A stretch of DNA of 64,000 nt, taken from assembly GCF_000379105.1 (NCBI RefSeq), contig NZ_KB900609.1:1699985-1763984 (forward strand), written 5' to 3'. Under the pieces are notes generated by a model. The model worked only from the letters and a program-made list of their open reading frames with translations. It searched no databases and was not told the origin of the DNA. The position numbers and the translations under genes were made by a program. The DNA is from Methylobacterium sp. WSM2598. Lineage in GTDB: Bacteria > Pseudomonadota > Alphaproteobacteria > Rhizobiales > Beijerinckiaceae. Within the stretch, counting starts at the first letter, position 1. Every line of letters begins with the position of its first letter. Positions 16,248 through 24,457 of this stretch are shown here, piece after piece.

Positions 16248-16915
16248 CAGGCCGGCATCAGGGTGGTGCGGCCGCGCGCGCCTCGCCTCTCGAGGCGCTG
16301 GCTGAGCCGCGACAGGGGAAAGCACATGGCGAAGTACACGGCCGCGATGATTGCGTAGATCAGAAAGGGTTCGAACAGGGAATTATTGATGATCTGGCCC
16401 GCGCGAGCCAATTCGACGAAGCCGACCACTGAGGCGAGCGAGGTGTTCTTCACAATCTGCACCATGAAGCCGACGGTTGGCGGGGTCGCGATGCGCACGG
16501 CCTGGGGCAGGATGACCTTCGTCATGCGCTGGGCGCGCGAGAGGGCGAGTCCCTCGGCCGCTTCCCATTGCGGGCGCGGCACGGACTGGATGGCACCGCG
16601 CCAGATCTCGCCGAGGTAGGCCCCGACGTAGATCGTCAGCGAGGCGCCGGCCGCGGTGAGCGGCGACACCCTCAGACCCAGCGGCGGCAGGCCGAAGAAG
16701 GTCAGGAACATGATGACGAGGAGCGGCGTGCCTTGGATGAGCTGGACGTAGGCGCCGCTGGCGAAGCGCACCGCGCGCAGAGCCGAGATGCGGCACAGGG
16801 CGATGACGAAGCCGAGCGCGCCGCCGCCGACGAGGGCGATGAGCGACAATCCGATCGTCCAGAGCGCACCCTGGCCGAGGAAGAGCAGGTGGTTCGCGTT
16901 GAGGGAGCCGGACAT
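16247..16915 (-). CDS. ABC transporter permease (HisMQ/GlnP type)
   Basis: This 222-residue inner-membrane permease has about five hydrophobic segments. The ATPase-coupling EAA loop is visible as EAAEGLALSRAQRMTKVILPQ, preceded by GAYLGEIWRGAIQSV. It pairs with the second permease just upstream (10-base gap), as is normal for polar amino acid importers with two different permease chains. Its stop overlaps the ATPase start. Confidence 0.92.
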   Translation of the reverse strand: MSGSLNANHLLFLGQGALWTIGLSLIALVGGGALGFVIALCRISALRAVRFASGAYVQLIQGTPLLVIMFLTFFGLPPLGLRVSPLTAAGASLTIYVGAYLGEIWRGAIQSVPRPQWEAAEGLALSRAQRMTKVILPQAVRIATPPTVGFMVQIVKNTSLASVVGFVELARAGQIINNSLFEPFLIYAIIAAVYFAMCFPLSRLSQRLERRGARGRTTLMPA

Positions 16916-16924
16916 CTCAGCACC

Positions 16925-17608
16925 TCACAGCGGGGTACCGAGGCGTCGCCGCCGCGGGAACAGGACGAGACCCAGCCCCCAGAAGCCCGCACGCATGATG
17001 AAGGAGAGCGCGACGTAGATCAGCGCCACCACGATGTAGGTCTCGAAGGCCCGGTACGTGTCGGACTGGATGTAGTTCGCCACCGCCGTCAGCTCCTCGG
17101 CGGAGATCTGCGAGGTCACGGAGGAGGCGAGCATCAGGAGCACGAACTGGCTCGTGAGCGAGGGATAGACCCGCTCGATCGCGGGTAGCAGCACGACGTG
17201 CCGATAGATCTGCGCGCGCGACAGGGCGAGACCCTCCGCCGCCTCGATCTGGCCGCGGGGGATCGCGTCGAGCCCGGCGCGCACGATCTCGGTGGTGTAG
17301 GCACCGACGTTGATGGTGAGTGCGAGCGCGGCGACGGTTAGGGCCGAGAAGCGGAAGCCGAGACTCGCGAGGCCGAAGTAGACGAGGAAGATCTGGACGA
17401 GGAGCGGCGTGTTGCGGATCGCTTCGACGTAGACCTCGCAGAGGCGGCGCAATGCCGCGTGCCGGCTCCTGCGGCCGATCGCCGTGATCCCGCCGAGCGC
17501 GCCGCCGACTGCCGTCGCAATGCCGGAGAGTTCAAGGGTGAGCAGCGCACCGTCGAGGAAGCTCGGCCACCGTTCGAGGACGGCGCCGAAGTCGAGGTCG
17601 AGGGACAC
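16925..17608 (-). CDS. ABC transporter permease (HisMQ/GlnP type)
   Basis: A 227-residue membrane protein, the second permease chain of the importer. It has the same architecture: GAYTTEIVRAGLDAIPRGQ, then the EAA loop EAAEGLALSRAQIYRHVVLL, and an NTPLLVQIFLVYFGL segment. It lies 18 bases after the dehydrogenase gene. The two chains are related but diverged, which fits a heterodimeric channel. Confidence 0.91.
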   Translation of the reverse strand: MSLDLDFGAVLERWPSFLDGALLTLELSGIATAVGGALGGITAIGRRSRHAALRRLCEVYVEAIRNTPLLVQIFLVYFGLASLGFRFSALTVAALALTINVGAYTTEIVRAGLDAIPRGQIEAAEGLALSRAQIYRHVVLLPAIERVYPSLTSQFVLLMLASSVTSQISAEELTAVANYIQSDTYRAFETYIVVALIYVALSFIMRAGFWGLGLVLFPRRRRLGTPL

Positions 17609-17626
17609 CGGCCGCGATCCCGTGCC

Positions 17627-18529
17627 TCAGCCTGCCGCCCGACCGGTCATGCGGTCGTAGACGCGGAACAGCGCCTGGTTGCCGTTCGCGCCCTCGCCGT
17701 GGGCGCGCGCCTCCACGTACTGGCTCGTCACGAGCGCGGTCGCCGGCAGGGGCACGTCGAGGGCACCGGCTTGCTCGAGGACGAGGCGCAGGTCTTTGAG
17801 CATGAGGTCGATGCGGAAGCCCGCGGAGGCATCGCCCGCGATCATCTGAGGCCCGAGCCGGTCGAGCATCCAGGAGGCCGCGGAGCCGCCGAGCAGCACG
17901 TGCCGCAGCTGTTCGAGATCGACGCCCGACGCGCGCGCGAGCGCCAGCGCCTCGCAGATCGCCTGGATGTTGATGCCGCAGATGAGCTGGTTGCACAGCT
18001 TGACCGCTTGGCCCGCACCGGCGTTCCCGACGTGGGTGATCGTGGTGCCCATGGCGCGGAAGAACCGCCCGGCCCTCGCGAAGGCTTCGGCCTCGCCGCC
18101 GACCATGATCGAGAGAGCCGCGTTCTTCGCGCCCACCGGGCCGCCGGAGACCGGCGCGTCGAGGAAGGCGATGCCGACCGCCGCGAGATCCGCCGCCATG
18201 CGCCGGACGGCGACGGGCGAGATCGTGCTCATATCGACGATCAGTCGACCGGCCGGGGGGGCCTTGAGAAGGCCCTGCTCCCCGTAGACCACCGCCTCGA
18301 CGTGAGGCGTGTCGGGCAGCATGGTGATCGCGAGGTCCGCGCCCCGCGCCGCGTCGGCCGGGCTCGTCGCCGTGACGGCTCCGTCGCTCGCGAGCTCCGC
18401 CACGGCCTCGGCACGCACGTCGTAGGCCTGCACGGCGTGGCCGGCCTTGAGCAGGTTGCGGACCATCTCGCGCCCCATCGTGCCGAGCCCGATGAAGCCG
18501 ACGCAGCCCGCCTTGTCGTTCTCCCTCAC
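17627..18529 (-). CDS. 3-hydroxyisobutyrate dehydrogenase-family oxidoreductase (GarR-like)
   Basis: This 300-residue beta-hydroxyacid dehydrogenase contains the nucleotide motif VGFIGLGTMGREMVRNL near 9-25, the substrate loop FLDAPVSGGPVGAKN, and the catalytic lysine in GQAVKLCNQL. Family members oxidise or reduce beta-hydroxyacids such as 3-hydroxyisobutyrate, tartronate semialdehyde, threonate or glycerate; the sequence alone does not choose between them. It is the first enzyme gene after the GntR regulator and directly precedes the transporter. That position suggests the imported substrate or an early intermediate is a hydroxyacid. Confidence 0.88.
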   Translation of the reverse strand: MRENDKAGCVGFIGLGTMGREMVRNLLKAGHAVQAYDVRAEAVAELASDGAVTATSPADAARGADLAITMLPDTPHVEAVVYGEQGLLKAPPAGRLIVDMSTISPVAVRRMAADLAAVGIAFLDAPVSGGPVGAKNAALSIMVGGEAEAFARAGRFFRAMGTTITHVGNAGAGQAVKLCNQLICGINIQAICEALALARASGVDLEQLRHVLLGGSAASWMLDRLGPQMIAGDASAGFRIDLMLKDLRLVLEQAGALDVPLPATALVTSQYVEARAHGEGANGNQALFRVYDRMTGRAAG

Positions 18530-18544
18530 GTCCGCGTCCCCCCT

Positions 18545-19291
18545 TCAGCCGGCCCTCGCGGCGCTCACGTGCGCGGAGGCGGCCAGTGCTGCCTGCCGTC
18601 GCAAGCCGTCCCCGATCGCGAAGTGCTCGCGCAGAACCGCGTCCGCCCGCGCCGGGTCTCGGGCGGCGATGGCGTCGAAGATCCGGCGGTGGTCCTCAAT
18701 GAGGTAGGACCGCATGGGTTCGACGACCTGCACGAGGCGGCGCCGGTCGACGTGCGAGCGCATCAGGACATGCGCCATGGAGTCGTGCAGCACGCCGAGG
18801 GTGCTGGAGCCTCCTGCGGCCACGATCGCGCGATGAAAGGCGTAGTCGGCCGCGCCGCCTGCCTCGGGGTCGTCGATGGTCTCGACGATTCGCTGCAGCG
18901 CCCGCTGCAGGCGCTCGAGGTCCGAGACGGTCGCGTTCTGACACGCGAGCCGGATCGATTGGCATTCGACGGCGATGCGCGCCTGCATGACGTCGTCCGC
19001 GAGCCCGTCCTGCTGGGCGAGCGCGAAGGCGAAGAAGTCGTTGAGGACGGTGACGTCTGGCTTGCGGACGATGGTCCCCATGCGCTCCCGGATTTCCACG
19101 ATGCCGAGCGCGGTGAGTGCGCGCAGCGCCTCGCGGACGATCGGTCGACTGACGCCCAGCTGAGCGGCCAGTTCGCGCTCCGGGATCAAGCGATCGCCGG
19201 GGCGCAGGGCACCGGCCAGCAGCCGCTCGCGCAGGAACGCGAAGACGACTTCGAAGCCGGACCGACCCTCATTGGGGCGAGCAATTTCCAT
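18545..19291 (-). CDS. GntR-family regulator, FCD (FadR-like) type
   Basis: This 248-residue transcription factor has an N-terminal winged helix with LIPERELAAQLGVSRPIVRE and REALRALTALGIVEIRERMG, followed by an all-helical FCD effector domain. That domain contains the expected metal/ligand residues in FHRAIVAAGG, HVLMRSHV and DHRRIFDAI. It heads the operon that encodes a transporter and catabolic enzymes, so it most likely represses that operon and its own gene until the substrate or a metabolite binds. The 563-base gap upstream (19292-19854) contains a copy of the dispersed hairpin repeat and the divergent ParA-like gene. Confidence 0.9.
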   Translation of the reverse strand: MEIARPNEGRSGFEVVFAFLRERLLAGALRPGDRLIPERELAAQLGVSRPIVREALRALTALGIVEIRERMGTIVRKPDVTVLNDFFAFALAQQDGLADDVMQARIAVECQSIRLACQNATVSDLERLQRALQRIVETIDDPEAGGAADYAFHRAIVAAGGSSTLGVLHDSMAHVLMRSHVDRRRLVQVVEPMRSYLIEDHRRIFDAIAARDPARADAVLREHFAIGDGLRRQAALAASAHVSAARAG

Positions 19292-19389
19292 CCCGTCGCA
19301 TCGTTATATGACGTTGGTCATACCAGTAGTTGACCAGTGACGGCCCGTCAAGCCGGCTGGCGGGCACAGGAGCAGCCCGCGATTGATCC

Positions 19390-19507
19390 GGGATCCGCTT
19401 GATCGAAGCGGATCACGCGCCTGCGTGGCGCCTGTGCGCGGCGCCTGAGCGAAGCCGACATCCGCATGGCCGAAATCGGAGATGGCGAAGCAATCCGTCG
19501 GATGTCG
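19390..19507 (+). repeat. Dispersed hairpin repeat, locus 2
   Basis: A stem GATCCGCTT/AAGCGGATC with loop GATCG lies at 19393-19415. It is followed by the core GCGGCGCCTGAGCGAAGCC and the stem GACATCCG (19457-19464) with CGGATGTC (19499-19506). The inner part of the second stem is longer than at the other loci and contains an extra GGCCGAAATCGGAGATGG-like insertion. The repeat sits between divergent genes, so it cannot serve as a terminator for both. The rest of 19292-19854 holds an AT-richer segment upstream of the ParA-like gene and no other gene. Confidence 0.8.
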
Positions 19508-19854
19508 TATCGGCTGTGTTCCCGGGTCTTCACCGGCTCCGCTGCCGCGTGACGGGCCGCAATTCCCGCTGCCCTGCGCCCCTTCGGCGATCTGCATCCA
19601 AGTTTGCGGTAGGCCGCTCGACGGCACTCTACTGTCACGCCTGCAAGCCTACCATGTTAGTTTCCGACGTTAATCGTCCATTAACTATGCGCTCGCACAG
19701 TATGAAGCCGAGTTTAGCGCGAACGGCACATCGGCGCCTGCATTTAGCACCGACCCCATGATACGTTCCCATGGGTCAGAATAGACTGTACGTGAACTTA
19801 GCCTTCCAGCAATGCAGTTCTCATGAATGCTGAGAGCTCCTCGGGAGAGCGGCT

Positions 19855-20505
19855 GTGCATGTGATCCTAATCGCAGCTCAGAAGGGCGGGGCTGGCAAGA
19901 GCACGCTTGCCGTGCATCTGAGCGCCCTCGCCGAGCGTGACGGTAGAGTGCTCCTCGTCGATACCGATCCGCAGGGCTCCCTCTCCATGTGGCACGGGCG
20001 ACGATCGGCCGGAACGCTACGCCTGACCCGCGCCAGTGCACAGGCCGTACCGGAGGTTCTCTGCACAGCTCGCCGCGAGGGCATTCGCTGGGCCGTGATC
20101 GACAGCCCACCTCATAATACCTCCCTGGTCTCTGCTCTCATGAGCCGGGCAACGCTGACGCTGATCCCGGTGCGACCCGGCCCGTTCGATCTCGACGCGG
20201 TCGGCGCGACGCTCGCGATGGCGCGCAGCCTCAAAGCACCGATGGCCTGCGTGATCAACGCGGCTCCACCACCCGGACGCGGAGAGCGGCAGACGAGCGC
20301 CGTGGCGGAGACGCGCGCCGTCCTGACCAACATGGGAGCGCCTGTTCTCCCGGGGCAGGTCTCCCAACGGGCGAGCCTGTCGCATGCCCTCATCTCCGGC
20401 CAGTCCGTCGACGAGTACGATCCGGACGGCCGCGCGGCGGCGGAGATCGCCGCGGTGTGGTCGACCGTGTCCGAGCTCGCCCGCTCCTTTCCCCGCCACG
20501 CTTGA
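19855..20505 (+). CDS. ParA/MinD-family ATPase
   Basis: This 216-residue ATPase of the deviant Walker A class has KGGAGKST at 10-17 (deviant Walker A) and LLVDTDPQGSLSMW at about 33-46 (Walker A'), plus WAVIDSPPHNT (Walker B). These proteins bind DNA or membranes as ATP dimers and position cargo such as DNA, chemoreceptors or surface machinery. It is small and lacks the N-terminal DNA-binding extension of large ParA proteins. The start is GTG at 19855 with GGGAGAG upstream. It is followed after 13 bases by a ribbon-helix-helix protein, the usual small partner type. Its place at the edge of a glycan island, not near an origin, makes chromosome segregation unlikely. Confidence 0.88.
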   Translation: MHVILIAAQKGGAGKSTLAVHLSALAERDGRVLLVDTDPQGSLSMWHGRRSAGTLRLTRASAQAVPEVLCTARREGIRWAVIDSPPHNTSLVSALMSRATLTLIPVRPGPFDLDAVGATLAMARSLKAPMACVINAAPPPGRGERQTSAVAETRAVLTNMGAPVLPGQVSQRASLSHALISGQSVDEYDPDGRAAAEIAAVWSTVSELARSFPRHA

Positions 20506-20518
20506 GGCGTCATCCCCC

Positions 20519-20995
20519 ATGGCAAAGCCAACGCGTCCCTCGTTGATGGGCCTTTCACCGGAGAAGGGCTCGAAGCCGCAGCCGATCGTGGGGGTCTCCG
20601 CGACGGAACTCCGGCAGGGCCCCGTGGTCGACCGGAGTTGTGAAAGTCTCGCAGCGGATCCTGACAAGTTCTCATCGGAGCGGGATGGCGCGCAGATTCA
20701 TCTGAATCGTGCCGGCTGGTCGGAGTTGAGTCAGCTGGCGCAGGATCTCAATGTACCGTTTCGAGATCTGATGGGCGAGGCGCTCAATGACGTTCTCATC
20801 AAGCATCAGCGACCGCCGGTCGTGGAAGCTAAGCCGCCCGGCCACGAGCTGGCGTCCGATTTCACCGTGATGATCGGCGCTTCTCTGGTGCCTCTTGCAT
20901 GGCCCCTGCTGGTCAGCGCTTGGTGCTGGCAACAGGCCATGACCCTGCCCCTCCTGGCCATGGGCGGAGGCAAGGGGTACCGGCAGCTCCGGTGA
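20519..20995 (+). CDS. Ribbon-helix-helix protein with hydrophobic C-terminal tail
   Basis: A 158-residue protein. Residues 58-96 (GAQIHLNRAGWSELSQLAQD, NVPFRDLMGEALNDVLIKH) fit a ribbon-helix-helix DNA-binding fold, the usual partner of small ParA ATPases. Residues 1-57 are polar and probably disordered. The odd part is residues 115-149 (FTVMIGASLVPLAWPLLVSA, WCWQQAMTLPLLAMGG), a tryptophan-rich hydrophobic stretch that could be membrane-embedded or a hydrophobic surface helix, ending in basic residues. It lies 13 bases after the ATPase gene, so the two form an operon. The name follows the central domain; the tail's function is unknown. Confidence 0.7.
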   Translation: MAKPTRPSLMGLSPEKGSKPQPIVGVSATELRQGPVVDRSCESLAADPDKFSSERDGAQIHLNRAGWSELSQLAQDLNVPFRDLMGEALNDVLIKHQRPPVVEAKPPGHELASDFTVMIGASLVPLAWPLLVSAWCWQQAMTLPLLAMGGGKGYRQLR

Positions 20996-21394
20996 GGCGC
21001 GCCACAAAGGCCACGAGGCGATCCCCGACGTCGCGGGGGCGGGTCCATGGGCGAGCGACTCACGGCCGGCTGGCCCGGCCGTATTGCTGCCGGTTATGGT
21101 TGAGCAGAAGCGGGAAACCCTGCGGCGCCTCTCATCGTGACCTGCCACGATCGGACGGCGTCCCGGGCTCGACGTCGGCCCCTCGGAATCCGAGACCTTC
21201 TCGACGGCGGTCCGTTCAGCGAGGCAGGCGGCGCCGGCCTCATCGGGCTTCGCGGCCGCGCGCCGGACCGGGCTGTCCCAAACCAACCCGCTCGGGCCAC
21301 TCAACCGCGGGGTCGCGAGCTCTCTGCCCCGACGCGGTCCCGCCGCGCCGATCGTGGCAGAGCCGCCGAATGCGCGACGCGCGCTCCAACCGCT
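20996..21394. other. Gap between convergent genes
   Basis: About 400 bases between the RHH gene and the GT61 fusion gene. Open frames here are Arg/Pro-rich and show no family motif or ribosome site. I see no clear terminator hairpin with a T run. Confidence 0.5.
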
Positions 21395-23182
21395 TCAAGC
21401 AACTTCGGCTTCGAACCGGTCGAGCATCTCGACAAAATTCGGGATATCCAGCACGAACCAAGCATTCATTTCCGATCGATGACCTTCATCGTGTTTCTCC
21501 ACCGCTGTGCCGTGAATGGAGAAATACCTCCCCCCGCGCTGACTGGTGAGATCCCAGAAGAAATCGTCCGGCATGAACTCCGAGGCGAGCGCAAGAAGGC
21601 CGACTCCGTCGCGTGCGAAGGCAACGTTCGTCAACGCGGCACCGAGGTTTCCCACGATATGCGTACAATTCGCGAAAATCTCGAGTTGCTCATAGAAAGT
21701 GTGATTCTCAGGATAAACGATCCTGTATCCACGCGACGTGAGGATCGCAGCGATCTCGTCCTCGTTGACGATGCGGCGCGAATTTCCCTTGTTTCGAGAG
21801 ACGTACACCTTGGTCGGCTGGGCGCCGGACACCCCGATGCGCTCCATGTGCTTGACGGCGAGCGACCGCAAAAATCTCGCCGAGTAAGGGTGGAAAACAA
21901 ATGGATGGCTGGAGATCGGCGTCACATAGATCAGTTTGTCGACCGACAGGGGGGCGCCAGACACCTGGAGGATGTTTTCGTTCGTCGCGCCACATAGGAC
22001 GAGCGACTGCCGCATCACGCTCGCCATTGCGTCCGACCAAGCGGTGATGAGCAGCTTGCAGCTGTCCAGCGGCATGCGCTCCGCCAGCAGGCCGACCCTG
22101 GGCAGGGTTTCGACAAGCCAATGGCCGTAATTGGTATCCCAGCGCTGCTTGACGGCAACGATGTTCTCGCCGCTCAGATGCTCGACCTGATCGTGGTCCA
22201 GCATCGCGTAGCGGTCGCCGTGCAGCTTCTTGATGTAGGGAAGACGCGGAACGTCCCGCTCGTTCATCAAGCTCTCGACCACCAGGCGGCCGGCGCGATC
22301 GACGATGATGCCTTCGCCGAAGATGATGGCGTTGCTCACGGTGCCGATCTGGCCCGCCGGGGGATGCTCGACCTTTCCGACGCGCTCCAGCAGCCGCTCG
22401 GTCATCCAAGCCAGCCGGGTTTGGACAACCGGGTCCGTGCGCGTGTACGGCTTGCTCTCGAGCGCTTCCACGACGCCGTCGCCGATCTCCGCGAACGGTT
22501 TGGCGTGCAGGATCACCGGCGCGTTCTTCGGCTTGTCGGTGCGCCTCAGGGTGATGTTCGACCTCTCGAAGATCACGGCATCGAGCGCCTTCGTGACGAT
22601 CTCGTCGTCGAACTGCCGGATCCTCGGCTCTCTGGCCGTCAAGCTGGTCCCGAGGTCTCGCGCGACGTCGATGATGCCCGTGATCCCCGCCTCGCTCAGG
22701 CGCGGCGTTTCCGCTGTCGAGGCGAACGCGCTCTCGAAGACGAAGGATCCGCCCGGCGCCAACGCGGGGAACAGGTATTCCAGTGCGATCAGCTGATCCT
22801 CGACCACGTGCCGGTCGTTCTCCAGAATGAGGTCGAACGGGCCGTACGCGTGAAGGCTGCAGAGGTAAGCCGGATCGCGGCAATCGCCGCGCGTCAGGAG
22901 GAGGCGCGGATGATCGGCGAGCTCGAGGTCCGGGATCTCGCGCTCCGGACCGACGCTGACGACGATCAATCCTGTTTCGATGAACTCCGCCAGCGCGCGC
23001 GCGCCGGTGATCTCCAACAACGATAGATCGAGAATCTTGATCGGGCGCGAAAGTTTCGGGCGCAATAATGCTTCGTAGCGCCGCAGATAGTCGTGAACGT
23101 TGGACGCCCGAAGAGTGCCGAGACGAAGTCCGATCTGATCGAGCGACTCGCGTCGAGACGCGGCAAGGTTCACATCTTCCAT
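21395..23182 (-). CDS. Degenerate methyltransferase domain fused to GT61 glycosyltransferase
   Basis: A 595-residue two-part protein. Residues 1-170 resemble a class I SAM methyltransferase: LDQIGLRLGTLRASNVHDYL and FDLILENDRHVVEDQLIALE align with the separate methyltransferase encoded next door, but the SAM motif has become LDLSLLEITGARALAE with no glycine loop, so it is probably inactive. Residues 220-595 are a GT61-type (DUF563) glycosyltransferase with NYGHWLVETLPR (351-362), KVYVSRNKGNSRRIVNEDE (458-476) and VGNLGAALTN (510-519). GT61 enzymes transfer sugars in capsule or exopolysaccharide synthesis. It lies 109 bases after the methyltransferase gene on the same strand and is probably cotranscribed with it. 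There is no signal peptide. Confidence 0.85.
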   Translation of the reverse strand: MEDVNLAASRRESLDQIGLRLGTLRASNVHDYLRRYEALLRPKLSRPIKILDLSLLEITGARALAEFIETGLIVVSVGPEREIPDLELADHPRLLLTRGDCRDPAYLCSLHAYGPFDLILENDRHVVEDQLIALEYLFPALAPGGSFVFESAFASTAETPRLSEAGITGIIDVARDLGTSLTAREPRIRQFDDEIVTKALDAVIFERSNITLRRTDKPKNAPVILHAKPFAEIGDGVVEALESKPYTRTDPVVQTRLAWMTERLLERVGKVEHPPAGQIGTVSNAIIFGEGIIVDRAGRLVVESLMNERDVPRLPYIKKLHGDRYAMLDHDQVEHLSGENIVAVKQRWDTNYGHWLVETLPRVGLLAERMPLDSCKLLITAWSDAMASVMRQSLVLCGATNENILQVSGAPLSVDKLIYVTPISSHPFVFHPYSARFLRSLAVKHMERIGVSGAQPTKVYVSRNKGNSRRIVNEDEIAAILTSRGYRIVYPENHTFYEQLEIFANCTHIVGNLGAALTNVAFARDGVGLLALASEFMPDDFFWDLTSQRGGRYFSIHGTAVEKHDEGHRSEMNAWFVLDIPNFVEMLDRFEAEVA

Positions 23183-23291
23183 TACCGTCCGCTCTTGCTC
23201 TTCTGGACCCGAGGAGTTGCTTCGACCGTCCGGGAGCCGCAGCGGGCCCAGAAGCGCCGCCGCCTCGGCGGCGGCGCGTCACTCCGGGGCC

Positions 23292-23921
23292 TCAGAAGCT
23301 CTTCTTGTTGATGATTGCGGTGCGACGGGCGAACTCCACCGACTCAATCTCTTGGTAATGGCTATACAAAAAGTTGTCGAAGATCTCGGAAGGGCCGGCA
23401 ACGTCGTGCGTGCAGATCAGATGGGACAGACGGCTCAGATACTCGAATCCGCTTACCTGCGAAAAACCCTGATAATCTTTTTTCATATGATCGGAGCTGG
23501 TGTGAATGTCCTCGACGATGTAGCGTCCGCCGGCCGGGACGAAAGGCAGCAGGATGTTCAATGTTTGAATTTGGTGATCCCAGCGATGCGAACCGTCGTC
23601 GATCACGATGCGAGGAGGTCCGAATTCGTTGATAACGCTGAACAAAAACTTCACACTTGACTGATCGCCGATGCGCATTTTGATCCGACCCGCTTCCGCC
23701 GCCTGGGTCGCCGGATTGATGTCGAGGCCAACGATCGTCGCGTTCGGGAAAAACTCCTCCCACATTCGAACCGAGGCGCCCTGATAGACCCCGATCTCGA
23801 ACAGGGTGAAAGACTCCTCTCTTAAGTGAGCAAGTCTCTTTTCATAGAAATTCAGATAATCGTGAACATTGCTGGCCTTGTCTGTTCCATGCTTGAGACC
23901 GATTTCATTCAAGCTTAACAT
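23292..23921 (-). CDS. Class I SAM-dependent methyltransferase, surface-glycan type
   Basis: A 209-residue methyltransferase like those that O-methylate sugars in antibiotic or polysaccharide pathways. The N-terminal motif NEIGLKHGTDKASNVHDYL (5-23) is typical of this group. SAM motif I is FEIGVYQGAS (41-50), the acidic residue follows in VGLDINP (64-70), and VIDDGSHRWDHQ (106-117) is the characteristic metal/catalytic region. The ATG at 23921 has TTGGAG nine bases upstream; a start at 23969 would add 16 atypical residues. Its composition is less GC-rich than the core genes. It is the intact counterpart of the N-terminal domain of the next gene, so one probably arose by duplication. Confidence 0.85.
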   Translation of the reverse strand: MLSLNEIGLKHGTDKASNVHDYLNFYEKRLAHLREESFTLFEIGVYQGASVRMWEEFFPNATIVGLDINPATQAAEAGRIKMRIGDQSSVKFLFSVINEFGPPRIVIDDGSHRWDHQIQTLNILLPFVPAGGRYIVEDIHTSSDHMKKDYQGFSQVSGFEYLSRLSHLICTHDVAGPSEIFDNFLYSHYQEIESVEFARRTAIINKKSF

Positions 23922-24457
23922 CAGCGAGTCTCCAACGGAACAGCACTTGTCAAGAGAGCGGGTGCGCAACTCATCTGCCGCGTCGCCGCCGCATTCGCCC
24001 CAGGCACACCAGTGCGGACCGGCTATATGACGACCTGAGGAGGTGTCAAGGGATCGGGGAATCCGTCATCGGACCGGCGACGGCTCGCCGAGGGATCGAC
24101 GTTCGGAGCGCGGCCGCGGGACCGGCCCGCACGGCGTGCGCCCCGCCGCGCGCGGTTCGCGGCCGGCCGGCGGGATGCACTCGCGGCTACCCGGCTCGCG
24201 CGCCGCGATCCGGTCGGCGCACGAGGCCGCCACCCTGGACGGCCCCAGGACCCGGGCGGCACCGCTCCGAGAAACCGGCCGGAGCCGCGACGGCGCCCGC
24301 GGCCCGTCGCCCAGGGGCTGCGCCGAGGGGCTGCAGGGCCTGCATCGGGCGCAAGCGCGGGCCGCTCGACCGGGCTGACCCCCCTCGATCGTGGTCAGCG
24401 TTGTGCGCTCGTGCTCACGGGTCTCCGGCGCGGCCGGGCCGGCCGGTCAGGCCACCC
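23922..24457. other. Long apparently non-coding gap
   Basis: About 540 bases of high-GC sequence between the methyltransferase gene start and the GSCFA gene end. Open frames are Arg/Gly/Pro-rich with no recognisable motif. The methyltransferase promoter must lie in the first 100 bases. I see nothing else. Confidence 0.5.

Noticed and set aside
19855..20995. Plasmid-type partition locus or replication origin
   Set aside because: No ParB-type protein, no replication initiator and no iterated centromere-like repeats are nearby; the surroundings are chromosomal.
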